From JANOYY01 sp043720395 (GTDB lineage Bacteria > Actinomycetota > Acidimicrobiia > Acidimicrobiales > JANYDT01), in assembly GCA_043720395.1 (NCBI GenBank), contig JAYSSR010000085.1, positions 1 to 64,000 of the forward strand: 64,000 nucleotides of DNA. Direction: 5' to 3'. How positions within the stretch are numbered: the first letter of the stretch is position 1; every line of letters begins with the position of its first letter. The notes under the pieces are model-generated. The model saw only the letters and a list, made by a program, of their open reading frames with translations. It was not told the origin of the DNA and ran no database searches. A program made the translations under genes and the position numbers. This document shows positions 53,535-61,023 of the stretch, piece after piece.

Positions 53535-53930
53535 ATGACGCTGCTCGGAGCATCGGGCGTACTGGCCCATGGCTCGTGGGGAAGCTGGTGGATGATTCCG
53601 ACCTTCTTCGTGTACGGAGCGCTCCATGGCGGCGTCAGCGATTCACGCTGGCATGAGTGCGGGCACCGAACTGCTTTCAAAACCGCGTGGATGAACGACG
53701 CGGTCTACGGTCTCGCGTCGTTCATGGTGTGGCGCGAGGCCGTGTCGCGTAGAGGAGTCACTTTCGCCATCACAGCGCGGTTCAGAAGATCCTCCTCAAC
53801 GTGATCGGCAAATTTCCACACCGAGCATCACATGTTTCCAAATGTTCCCTTTCAGGCACTCCCGGCATTGAGCAAGGCGACCAAGGCGGATTTCCCGCCG
53901 ATGTATCCGGGGATCGACACTCCGATATAG
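53529..53930 (+). pseudogene. decayed fatty acid desaturase
   Basis: The first piece, 53529-53760, has WWMIPTFFVYGALHGGVSDS then RWHECGHRTAFKTAWMNDAV with His box 1 (HECGH). The second box SHFRHH sits in the +1 frame right after a stop (near 53765-53775). The third box is in NFHTEHHMFPNVPFQALPAL then SKATKADFPPMYPGI (53808-53930, ending in TAG). The stretch between boxes 2 and 3, normally over 100 residues, is deleted, as is the N-terminus. The remaining pieces are well conserved, so the decay looks recent. Confidence 0.75.
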
Positions 53931-53940
53931 ATTTCCCTTG

Positions 53941-54867
53941 ATGGCATCGACGACCTCGTTCACGTTCTATCTGGACTGGGTCGTCTGCGCCCAGTTTGCA
54001 GGCATCTTCTGGGCGAAGGAGAACAGGTTGTACGAAGCCAAAGGGCTTGATGTCAAGATAGTTCCATGGCACGATGACGGCCGTTCCGTGATCGAAATGG
54101 TCCTGCACGCAGCGTCGAACGGCGAGTTGTGCGCGGGGTGCGCGGAAGACAATCTGATCGTGAGCCGGTGCGCTGCAGATGGATCGGTCCGGGTTTTCGG
54201 GGCAATGCTGCAAGACACGCCGTTGGTGGTGATGAGTCGGCCAAATCAGTTCATCCGAAACGTTGCGGACCTGCGCGGGAGGCGAGTCGGTATGCACGCT
54301 GATGGAATCCGGGCGTTGGAGTTGGTACTGGCGTTGGAAGGGATCCCTGCTAGCGACCTCGACCTTGAGGAGGTCGGGTTCGACTTAGAACATCTACGAC
54401 AGGATCGCTTCGACGCACTGCAGGGCTACACCATGACCGAGCCGGTGCAACTCGCCGCGTTAGGTGTCGACGTCGACGTGACGCCGGTCAAACATCGAAA
54501 GCTGAAACCCTATGCGCAGACATATTTTTCGGCAACGACGCTTCTGGCCGGACACGGGGAACAGTTCGCGGACTTTCTGACGGCATCCTCCGATGGATGG
54601 TTGGCCGCCTCCGCGCAACCCGATGATGCGGCTGGCGTCATTTCGCAGTTGATGGACGGCCCGTCGCAAGACGTTGCGCGGCGTCGAGCACAACGTCGAT
54701 CGCTTGATCGGCTGGTTCCGCTCGTCGCCGGTCACTTGCCCGTCGAACGAATCGGCTCTGTTGAAATCGGGCAATGGAAAAGAAACTTGGATACGTATTT
54801 CGAATTCGACTTGATCAATCGCCGTCTCGGCGTCGAGGACGTTGTGTTTGATCTTGGACGTAGATGA
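53941..54867 (+). CDS. NMT1/THI5-like domain protein without signal peptide
   Basis: 308 residues. Substrate-binding fold of the NMT1/SsuA group: FTFYLDWVVCAQFAGIFWAK, GLDVKIVPWHDDGRSVIEMV, VSRPNQ-like PLVVMSRPNQFIRNVADLRG and DALQGYTMTEPVQLAALGVD. No signal peptide or lipobox, so it is probably cytoplasmic: a sensor, or a THI5-like enzyme. A Cys pair at 64 and 67 (LCAGCAED) sits in the ligand region. An ATG follows a TTG codon at 53938; ATG was taken. Convergent with the isomerase gene. Confidence 0.72.
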   Translation: MASTTSFTFYLDWVVCAQFAGIFWAKENRLYEAKGLDVKIVPWHDDGRSVIEMVLHAASNGELCAGCAEDNLIVSRCAADGSVRVFGAMLQDTPLVVMSRPNQFIRNVADLRGRRVGMHADGIRALELVLALEGIPASDLDLEEVGFDLEHLRQDRFDALQGYTMTEPVQLAALGVDVDVTPVKHRKLKPYAQTYFSATTLLAGHGEQFADFLTASSDGWLAASAQPDDAAGVISQLMDGPSQDVARRRAQRRSLDRLVPLVAGHLPVERIGSVEIGQWKRNLDTYFEFDLINRRLGVEDVVFDLGRR

Positions 54868-54875
54868 GTGACTGC

Positions 54876-55721
54876 TCAGGCCAACACACGATCCAATGCT
54901 GCGCTGGCCGTTGCCGCAGCCGAATCCGGGCTCATCGTTCTGATTCGTGCGTTGAATGGTTCGACGGTCAGCGGACCGACGTAGCCGATCGTTCGCAGAG
55001 CTGCCAGAAATCCCGCAATGTTGATCAGGCCGGTCGACCCGACCATCTCACGTTCCTGGTCGAGTTGTTCCTCGACACCACGCCCGACGACCGCATCGTT
55101 GACGTGGACGGAAACCACTTCGTTCTGATCAAGGTGTTCGATCTCGGCCAGCGTACCGCCCGACGCAAACCAGTGGAAGCTGTCCAACAAGACGCCGGTG
55201 TTGAGCGAGTGCATGCCTATTGCGGCGGCGAACGTCCGCATGCCGTCGAGAGAGTGGACGAAATCCTTGCATGGACCTGTTCGCATGGTCGAAGGGCCGA
55301 TGAACTCGAAGCCCAGCATGATCCCGTGGTTTGCCAACACGTCGGCAACGCGGATCAAACGCGGCACAACGAGATCGAAGTGTTGATAGAAGTCGAGCTT
55401 GTCGCTGCGAGGCAATACCCAGGTGTGGCAGCGTTTGCATCCCAGCGCCGCGGCCAGTTTTGCATCTCCGACGACTGTCTCGAGGCTTCCGTCAAAGGAG
55501 TCTTCTGTGTCGCACTCGCGCCATGCGGCGTTCAAGGAGAAACCACCGGGATGCAGCTGGAAGGCACCGAACCAATCCAGCGCTGTCTGTTGTGATCCGA
55601 GAGAGCGGAGGAATCGAAGGTCGAGCTCGACGCCTGCGAAGCCGTGCTTCCGCGCAAGGGCGCACGCTTGATCGAATGGCACGGAGTGTCCGAGCGCTTG
55701 CATGCTCAGGTTCTTGTACAT
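54876..55721 (-). CDS. sugar phosphate isomerase/epimerase family protein (AP2EC barrel)
   Basis: 281 residues. Xylose-isomerase-like TIM barrel with MQALGHSVPFDQACALARKH then GFAGVELDL, GFEFIGPSTMRTGPCKDF, VLLDSFHWFASGGT and VSVHVNDAVVGRGVEE with the metal ligands E, D, H and E. Typical of inositol/keto-sugar isomerases and epimerases. It lies downstream of the NitT/TauT-type binding-protein gene with a strong hairpin between them, so expression may be partly independent. Confidence 0.83.
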   Translation of the reverse strand: MYKNLSMQALGHSVPFDQACALARKHGFAGVELDLRFLRSLGSQQTALDWFGAFQLHPGGFSLNAAWRECDTEDSFDGSLETVVGDAKLAAALGCKRCHTWVLPRSDKLDFYQHFDLVVPRLIRVADVLANHGIMLGFEFIGPSTMRTGPCKDFVHSLDGMRTFAAAIGMHSLNTGVLLDSFHWFASGGTLAEIEHLDQNEVVSVHVNDAVVGRGVEEQLDQEREMVGSTGLINIAGFLAALRTIGYVGPLTVEPFNARIRTMSPDSAAATASAALDRVLA

Positions 55722-55846
55722 CGCACCAATCTAAAGGTCACGTGTGATTCGATTCCCGTCCTGCTCCGTGCCAACCACAGTTCGATCAGAACCGACGCGC
55801 GACACCGGAAACGTCAAGGACTTTGGGCCATCCGACGGGAACGAAA

Positions 55847-55888
55847 CGGTGGGCCGGGTACAGATCCACCTCTGTACACGACCCACCG
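55847..55888 (-). terminator. compound hairpin downstream of the binding-protein gene
   Basis: Outer arms CGGTGGG (55847-55853) and CCCACCG (55882-55888), inner arms GTACAG (55858-55863) and CTGTAC (55872-55877). It begins 18 nt after the stop at 55907; minus-strand sequence beyond it starts TTTCGTT. Likely terminator or 3' end stabiliser. Confidence 0.6.
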
Positions 55889-55906
55889 ATTCGGAGCTTG
55901 GCTCGG

Positions 55907-57052
55907 CTAGAGGCCGATCTTCGGATCGATGAACTCGTTGGTCACCATCGTCGCGGCCTTGAAACCGGCCGGTACGTCCTTGTAGTCGCCGGACTTGACC
56001 ATGAGGTCGATGAACTTCTGGACCCGTGGGATGTCGAAGTTGCCGAGCGTCTTGTCCGGTCCGTTGGAGACCAGACCCAGCTCCTTCTGCTTCGCGACCG
56101 AGAAGTCGGCCAGGCCCTTCGAGTAGACCCAGAAGTCCTTGTACTGGGCCACGGCGTCCACGATGATCGCATTGGCACGATCAGGTGCCTTGATGAAGTC
56201 GATAGCCGACTGTTGCACCATTGGCACGAACTTCTTCAGGCAGGGGCGTAGTTTGGCCAGCTCAGTCGGCCGCACGCCCAGGGTCTGCGAATAATCCTGA
56301 TAGCCAGCGTCGAAGAAGAGTTGGAAGGCGACATCCTTACCCCATGCCTTGATGTCGTTCTTGTAGGAGTACGGCTCGGCCGAAGCGAATCCCTGCTGTG
56401 CGATCTTGCCGTTGGCGGCGACGAACCGGGCGGGTGATCCGTCGTAGGATGGATCAACGAGATTGTCGGGAACGATCTTGTCGGCGATGAAGAACGACAT
56501 GACCGACTTGGCGAACACGTTGATGGTCACGCCCTTCTTGGCCAAATCGGCGATGGACTTCACGTCGGGATACGTGGCCGGATCCCACATGACCATCTGC
56601 GGGTTCTTCTCCAGTGGCGCCACGACCTGAATCAGCGGGAGCTTGTTCCACAGGTTCGCCGACCCGGTGTAGTCGTAGCCCATTGTGATGCTGGGGTCGG
56701 TGGCCATGACGGCCGAAGGGCCTGCGAAACCGATGGCGGGACCACCGGTCCGGACCTCGATTTTGACGCCCGTCTTCGCTCCTTTACGGTCGATGAGGCT
56801 GCCCGAAACGACCTTCTTCTTGAGGTCAATCTTGTAATCAGCGCCGATCAGTTGGTACAGGGCTCCGTGTTCCGCCTCCGGGAACCAATCGGTCTGAATG
56901 ACGATGGTGGCAGGGCATACGCCCTTGAGGGAGGTGCCCGAGACGGCAACCTTTTTCTTCGCGACGGCAGAGGCCGCGGATGTCGCGAGGGGCGACACCG
57001 CTACCGCAGCGATCAGTGCGCTGCCCAGTAGGACGGACGTTCGGTAACGCAT
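55907..57052 (-). CDS. ABC transporter substrate-binding protein (NitT/TauT-like)
   Basis: 381 residues, Sec signal LLGSALIAAVAVSPLATSAA. Pattern TIVIQTDWFPEAEHGALYQL, IEVRTGGPAIGFAGPSAVMA, the IQVVAPLEKNPQMVMWDPAT stretch and GFASAEPYSYKNDIKAWGKD fit receptors for sulfonates, nitrate-like anions or hydroxymethylpyrimidine-type ligands. Divergent from its ATPase and permease genes, sharing a 21-bp perfect palindrome in the promoter. Confidence 0.85.
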   Translation of the reverse strand: MRYRTSVLLGSALIAAVAVSPLATSAASAVAKKKVAVSGTSLKGVCPATIVIQTDWFPEAEHGALYQLIGADYKIDLKKKVVSGSLIDRKGAKTGVKIEVRTGGPAIGFAGPSAVMATDPSITMGYDYTGSANLWNKLPLIQVVAPLEKNPQMVMWDPATYPDVKSIADLAKKGVTINVFAKSVMSFFIADKIVPDNLVDPSYDGSPARFVAANGKIAQQGFASAEPYSYKNDIKAWGKDVAFQLFFDAGYQDYSQTLGVRPTELAKLRPCLKKFVPMVQQSAIDFIKAPDRANAIIVDAVAQYKDFWVYSKGLADFSVAKQKELGLVSNGPDKTLGNFDIPRVQKFIDLMVKSGDYKDVPAGFKAATMVTNEFIDPKIGL

Positions 57053-57135
57053 GGGTTCTCCTCGTGAAATTGAGTCTGCGGCGCGTTCGGACGGCGGGCA
57101 GTCCCGGGCACAGCGGGGACTCCCTTGTGACGAAC

Positions 57136-57156
57136 GTCATTGATACTATCAATGAC
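57136..57156. promoter_or_regulatory. operator-like palindrome, site 3 (perfect 21 bp)
   Basis: GTCATTGATA-C-TATCAATGAC: 10-bp arms with perfect symmetry, containing the ATTGA-N5-TCAAT core at 57139-57153. It is 84 bp from the leftward binding-protein start and 44 bp from the rightward ATPase start. Confidence 0.75.
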
Positions 57157-57199
57157 TCCGCGTTGCCGAGGAATCGAGAAGTGAGGCTCGACTTCGCTG

Positions 57200-58012
57200 A
57201 TGCCTGATGCGCAACACTTAGAGAGTGACCATGACCACGGGGATGACAACGCGATGATGGGCGAACCAACGGGCCAGAAGGCTTGCGCGCTTTCCTTCCG
57301 GAACATCTCGATGCAATTCCCGGATGGGACCAAGGCCGTTGACGATGTCTCCTTCGACGTTGCCAAGGGTGAGTTCGTGACGGTCGTCGGACCTTCCGGC
57401 TGCGGAAAGTCCACCCTCCTGAAGATCGCCTCTGGATTGCTGGATCAGACGGCCGGCAGCGTCGAGGTCGACCGCAGCAACATCGGTTACGTGTTCCAGG
57501 ACGCGACGCTTCTGCCGTGGCGGACGGTGCGACGCAACGTCGAGCTGCTTCTTGAACTTCACAACAGCCCGAAGACAGACCGGACGACCATCGCGCAAGA
57601 CGCCATCGATCTCGTCGGACTCAAGGGGTTTGAGAGTCACTACCCTTTGACGCTCTCGGGAGGCATGAAAATGCGGGCGTCGCTCGCCCGGGCGCTCACC
57701 CTCAAGCCGCCGCTGTTCCTGTTCGACGAGCCGTTCGGAGCCGTCGACGAGATCACGCGCGAGCACTTGAACGAAGAGACCCTCAAGCTGTTCCAGCAGG
57801 AGCAATTCGCGGGACTGTTCATCACGCACTCGATCAGCGAAGCCGTTTTCCTGTCCACCAGAGTGCTCGTGATGTCGGCCCGGCCCGGGCGCATCGTGGC
57901 ATCGTTCGACGTGCCCTTCGCGTACCCGAGAGACCCACAACTCCGATTTGATCCGGCGTTCGCAGAGCTCGCAGGCCACATCAACCAGTCACTCCGTGGA
58001 GCACACGCATGA
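57200..58012 (+). CDS. ABC transporter ATP-binding protein (SsuB/TauB type)
   Basis: 270 residues. Walker A GPSGCGKST, Q-loop in IGYVFQDATLLPWRTVRRNV, signature LSGGMKMRASLARA, Walker B LFLFDEPFGAVDE, switch FITHSISEAVFLSTRV. The nitrate/sulfonate/taurine group. ATG 57200 was used; in-frame ATGs near 57254 would shorten an acidic, His-rich leader. Couples to the permease by ATGA. Confidence 0.92.
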   Translation: MPDAQHLESDHDHGDDNAMMGEPTGQKACALSFRNISMQFPDGTKAVDDVSFDVAKGEFVTVVGPSGCGKSTLLKIASGLLDQTAGSVEVDRSNIGYVFQDATLLPWRTVRRNVELLLELHNSPKTDRTTIAQDAIDLVGLKGFESHYPLTLSGGMKMRASLARALTLKPPLFLFDEPFGAVDEITREHLNEETLKLFQQEQFAGLFITHSISEAVFLSTRVLVMSARPGRIVASFDVPFAYPRDPQLRFDPAFAELAGHINQSLRGAHA

Positions 58013-58911
58013 GCACCGCCAGCAACGCAGACCTCACTCGCCCGGGCGGGTTCGAAGCGACCCCCGGAGTGCTTCCGGACGACGCACCGCCATCTCGTGT
58101 TCGTCAGCGCGAAGGGCTGCTTTCGCTGCTGCTCCCGCCGTTCGTTCTCGGCCTCATGACGATCGGTGTCTGGTACTTCGTGAGCTACGTGCTGCTCGAT
58201 TCCAAGCGCAGGTTTTTGCTCCAACCGCCGCACCTGGTGTTCAAGAACGGCTTCGCCGACACCGAAGTGCTGGCTGAGTTGGGCCATGGACTGTGGTCCA
58301 GCAGTCAGGTCGCGCTCTGGGGCCTGGCCATCGCAATTGCCATCGGGTTCACCCTCGCCGTGGTCATGAGCCAGTCCAAGCTCGTCGAACGGGCGGTCTT
58401 CCCGTACCAAGTGATGTTGCAAGCCACTCCGATCCTCGCCATCACGCCGCTGATCGGGTTCTGGTTCGGTTACGGCTTCAATTCCCGCGTCTTCGTCGCA
58501 GCGCTTATCGCCCTGTTCCCGATCGTGGTGAACACTCTGTTCGGCCTCACGTCAGCCGACCAAGGGATGCACGACCTCTTGACGCTGCACAACGCGGGTC
58601 GACTCACCAGGCTGCGCAAGGTCATGTTCCCCGCCGCGCTTCCTGCAATCTTCGCCGGGCTTCGCATCTCGGCAGGCCTGTCCGTGATCGGTGCCATCGT
58701 GGGCGACTTCTTCTTCGGGCAGGGCGACGTCGGTATCGGCCAGCTCCTAAAACGCTATGCGAACCTTCTCCAGGGAGAGCAATTGCTCGCCGCTGTCATC
58801 CTGTCGTGCCTGCTCGGCGTGTTTGTGTTTGTGTCGTTCGGTTGGCTAAACAACCGAGTGGTTGGCCGCTGGTCGACCGTCTCGCGGGGAAAGATGCCGT
58901 CGGCTCGTTAG
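58009..58911 (+). CDS. ABC transporter permease (SsuC/TauC type)
   Basis: 300 residues with six helices after a charged 40-residue tail. LGHGLWSSSQVALWGLAIAI, AVFPYQVMLQATPILAITPL then IGFWFGYGFNSRV, and the EAA-like loop LLTLHNAGRLTRLRKVMFPA are group-typical. Membrane part of the importer with the divergent receptor. Its stop is 7 bp from the convergent flavodoxin-fold gene. Confidence 0.9.
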   Translation: MSTASNADLTRPGGFEATPGVLPDDAPPSRVRQREGLLSLLLPPFVLGLMTIGVWYFVSYVLLDSKRRFLLQPPHLVFKNGFADTEVLAELGHGLWSSSQVALWGLAIAIAIGFTLAVVMSQSKLVERAVFPYQVMLQATPILAITPLIGFWFGYGFNSRVFVAALIALFPIVVNTLFGLTSADQGMHDLLTLHNAGRLTRLRKVMFPAALPAIFAGLRISAGLSVIGAIVGDFFFGQGDVGIGQLLKRYANLLQGEQLLAAVILSCLLGVFVFVSFGWLNNRVVGRWSTVSRGKMPSAR

Positions 58912-58918
58912 GAGTTGC

Positions 58919-59422
58919 TCAAATCGGGAGCCGCCCGATTTCGCGTTCCACTCGTCGGAGAAACGCCACTCGACGCGCCTCGTCGCCCTTGTCAAGGCTG
59001 TACAACGCCACCCAGTGAAACGTTGCGCGTGGGGCGCAACGGGCACGTACGACACGAGCTGCCGTGTGATAGCCCGACCGTCCGGCGATGAGGTTGCCAA
59101 GACGCGTGCCGCCGTGTGTGGTGACACACACCAGTGACGTGACGGAAGCGGCTTCGTTTGCCACCACGGCGGTCAGCCAGGCAAGGAGAAGCGCTGGCTG
59201 GGTGGTCCACCAAGTGGGGTACACCAGGACCAGGGTCGAGGCGCGGTCCAACAGATCGCGGTGTCGCTCCGGCAAACCGCTGCCCGGTTGAAAGCCGTCG
59301 GCGTAAAGATCGACGGTCTCAAACGGGGTCTCGGCCGACTCCAGCCCGCGCTTGACTCGTTCGAAAACGGCAGCGCCAAAGCTCTCGGACAACGGGTGAA
59401 CGAATACGACGAGCGCACTCAT
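58919..59422 (-). CDS. flavodoxin-fold NAD(P)H oxidoreductase 1
   Basis: 167 residues. Short NQO/azoreductase-like protein: LVVFVHPLSESFGAAVFERV at the N-terminus, VLVYPTWWTTQPALLLAWL near 70 (the WW-x3-PA loop), and THGGTRLGNLIAGRSGYHTA near 105. Transfers electrons from NAD(P)H to bound FMN. Third gene of the LLM operon (ATGA overlap with the preceding reductase); it could supply reduced flavin to the LLM enzyme. Confidence 0.82.
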   Translation of the reverse strand: MSALVVFVHPLSESFGAAVFERVKRGLESAETPFETVDLYADGFQPGSGLPERHRDLLDRASTLVLVYPTWWTTQPALLLAWLTAVVANEAASVTSLVCVTTHGGTRLGNLIAGRSGYHTAARVVRARCAPRATFHWVALYSLDKGDEARRVAFLRRVEREIGRLPI

Positions 59423-60009
59423 AGTTTCGCCAACCGCCGCTCGACGGTTCGCAGGAACGTGCCGATCCCCTCTTCGTGACGGTTAGCTCCGCCATAGAGC
59501 GGCAGCCACGCGGTTCTTGTCGACCGACTCGCACAGAGACGCAAATTGCGCATGAGAATGCGTCGGCCGTTGTCAAACGTACGTTTCGTAGCCCACCACG
59601 TGTCGTCGTACAAGGAGATTCCAACGATCCGACGAATTCCGGACAGGCCACCTTTTGCTCCGCCGGAGTCGTCCAGGGTGAACGACACGCCAGGTACGAG
59701 CACCCGGTCGAGCCATCCTTTCAACGCCGGAGGCAAGGTGGACAGTGTCGTCGCATACACAAACACGAAGGCATCGCACGAAAGCACGGCTTCGGCATAG
59801 TCGGCTATTTCGGGATCGATGATCGGCTTGTCGGTGACATAGGCGAGGCGTTCAGCCCGGCTCATTGCGGGTGCGAATGAAAACAGGTCGAGCTCGCGCA
59901 CCGTATGGCCCCCCGCCCGCAGACCGGCAACGGCGGCGACCCTCATTCGTTGGATCATCGTGTCCGTTCGGGGGACAGAAGAGGGAGAGCAGACAAGAAG
60001 CACCCGCAC
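59419..60009 (-). CDS. flavodoxin-fold NAD(P)H oxidoreductase 2
   Basis: 196 residues from GTG 60009, whose G is the last base of the preceding TAG stop. RVLLVCSPSSVPRTDTMIQR, DLFSFAPAMSRAERLAYVTD, VFVYATTLSTLPPALKGWLD then RVLVPGVSFTL: the NQO family core. Second gene in the LLM operon. A pair of related reductases in tandem is unusual; they may form a heterodimer or serve different partners. Confidence 0.84.
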   Translation of the reverse strand: MRVLLVCSPSSVPRTDTMIQRMRVAAVAGLRAGGHTVRELDLFSFAPAMSRAERLAYVTDKPIIDPEIADYAEAVLSCDAFVFVYATTLSTLPPALKGWLDRVLVPGVSFTLDDSGGAKGGLSGIRRIVGISLYDDTWWATKRTFDNGRRILMRNLRLCASRSTRTAWLPLYGGANRHEEGIGTFLRTVERRLAKL

Positions 60010-60842
60010 TATCTGCCCTTCCCTTTCAGCACGGCTATGTCCGCCTGCGCGATGCGAAAGAGGCGGATGGCCTCCAGGGCGGACTCCATCATCTGAGCAA
60101 TCGGGTCCCCGTCGACGAGAGCTAGGCCGATGCTCTCCGTGTCGTGACGCATCATCAGTTCGACCATACCGGCGGCCACCGCTGCGGGGCTGCCCTGCAA
60201 GGAGGTCGGGTCCTGCGGCGCATCGTCGCGGAAACGCGCCGACGCGTAGAGGGCGACGTGAATGGGTCGCGAGGAACGCGCCCAGTCGATCGGTGTGGAA
60301 AGGGAGTCAAGGCGGAATCCCGACAGGAACACTCCGTCGGCTTCGCGTGAGGCGAGTCGTGTCAACTGCTCACCCTTGGTTCCCACGAAGATCGGGACGC
60401 TCCGAGCCGGTGCCGCGTGATCGGGCGGTTGGTACCGTTCCGATGGTCGGCGATCGAAGACGTCGCGAGCTGTTCTGATCGCGTCTCGGATCAGGGCCAC
60501 CGGACGTTCCGCTTGCAACGCGAACGGCCCGAGAGACTGATCTCCACCGACTCCGAACCCAAGGATTGCCCGACCGCCGCTGAGCTCGTCGAGTGTCGAA
60601 ACGCTCGATGCGATGGCCCCGGGATGTCGGAGCATCGGCGTCGTGATGCCAAAGCCCAATCTCACGGAACTGGTTCGTGGAGCGGCGGCACTGAGAATCA
60701 CCAGTGGTTCGCGGGCCACGCCTTCGTCCGCGATCCACAACTCGTCGAGCCCGGCTCTGTCTCCGGCCACAACCGCTTCGACGAGATCTGTCACTGGCGC
60801 GTCGGGATACAGCCATATCCCGACACGCGGTGCATTGTTCAT
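60009..60842 (-). CDS. LLM-class flavin/F420-dependent oxidoreductase
   Basis: 277 residues. Compact Mer-like luciferase family barrel: RVGIWLYPDAPVTDLVEAVV, GLDELWIADEGVAREPLVIL, LGFGITTPMLRHPGAIASSV and SGGRAILGFGVGGDQSLGPF. ATG 60842 was chosen; upstream in-frame codons run through the operator region. It heads a three-gene operon with two reductases, so FMNH2 dependence is plausible, though F420 cannot be excluded. Divergent from the E1-like gene. Confidence 0.85.
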   Translation of the reverse strand: MNNAPRVGIWLYPDAPVTDLVEAVVAGDRAGLDELWIADEGVAREPLVILSAAAPRTSSVRLGFGITTPMLRHPGAIASSVSTLDELSGGRAILGFGVGGDQSLGPFALQAERPVALIRDAIRTARDVFDRRPSERYQPPDHAAPARSVPIFVGTKGEQLTRLASREADGVFLSGFRLDSLSTPIDWARSSRPIHVALYASARFRDDAPQDPTSLQGSPAAVAAGMVELMMRHDTESIGLALVDGDPIAQMMESALEAIRLFRIAQADIAVLKGKGR

Positions 60843-60978
60843 GACGGTTGAACTGCCTTTCCGATTTTGGTTCGAAGCACGTGAATCCGCGGAGATCCCA
60901 CGTGGAACGTATCGTGCGCGACCCACGACCAGTGCGTCCCTGCGCGGGTCGAAAACGTACACCTCTTCCAATAATCAT

Positions 60979-60993
60979 ATTGATGACATCAAT
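60979..60993. promoter_or_regulatory. operator-like palindrome, site 4
   Basis: ATTGATG-A-CATCAAT, perfect 15-bp palindrome with the ATTGA-N5-TCAAT core, in an AT-rich island. 30 bp before the E1-like GTG and 136 bp from the LLM operon start, so it probably overlaps the rightward promoter. Confidence 0.7.
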
Positions 60994-61023
60994 TCTCTTC
61001 GCAAATCTTGCTACCGTTCGGCC

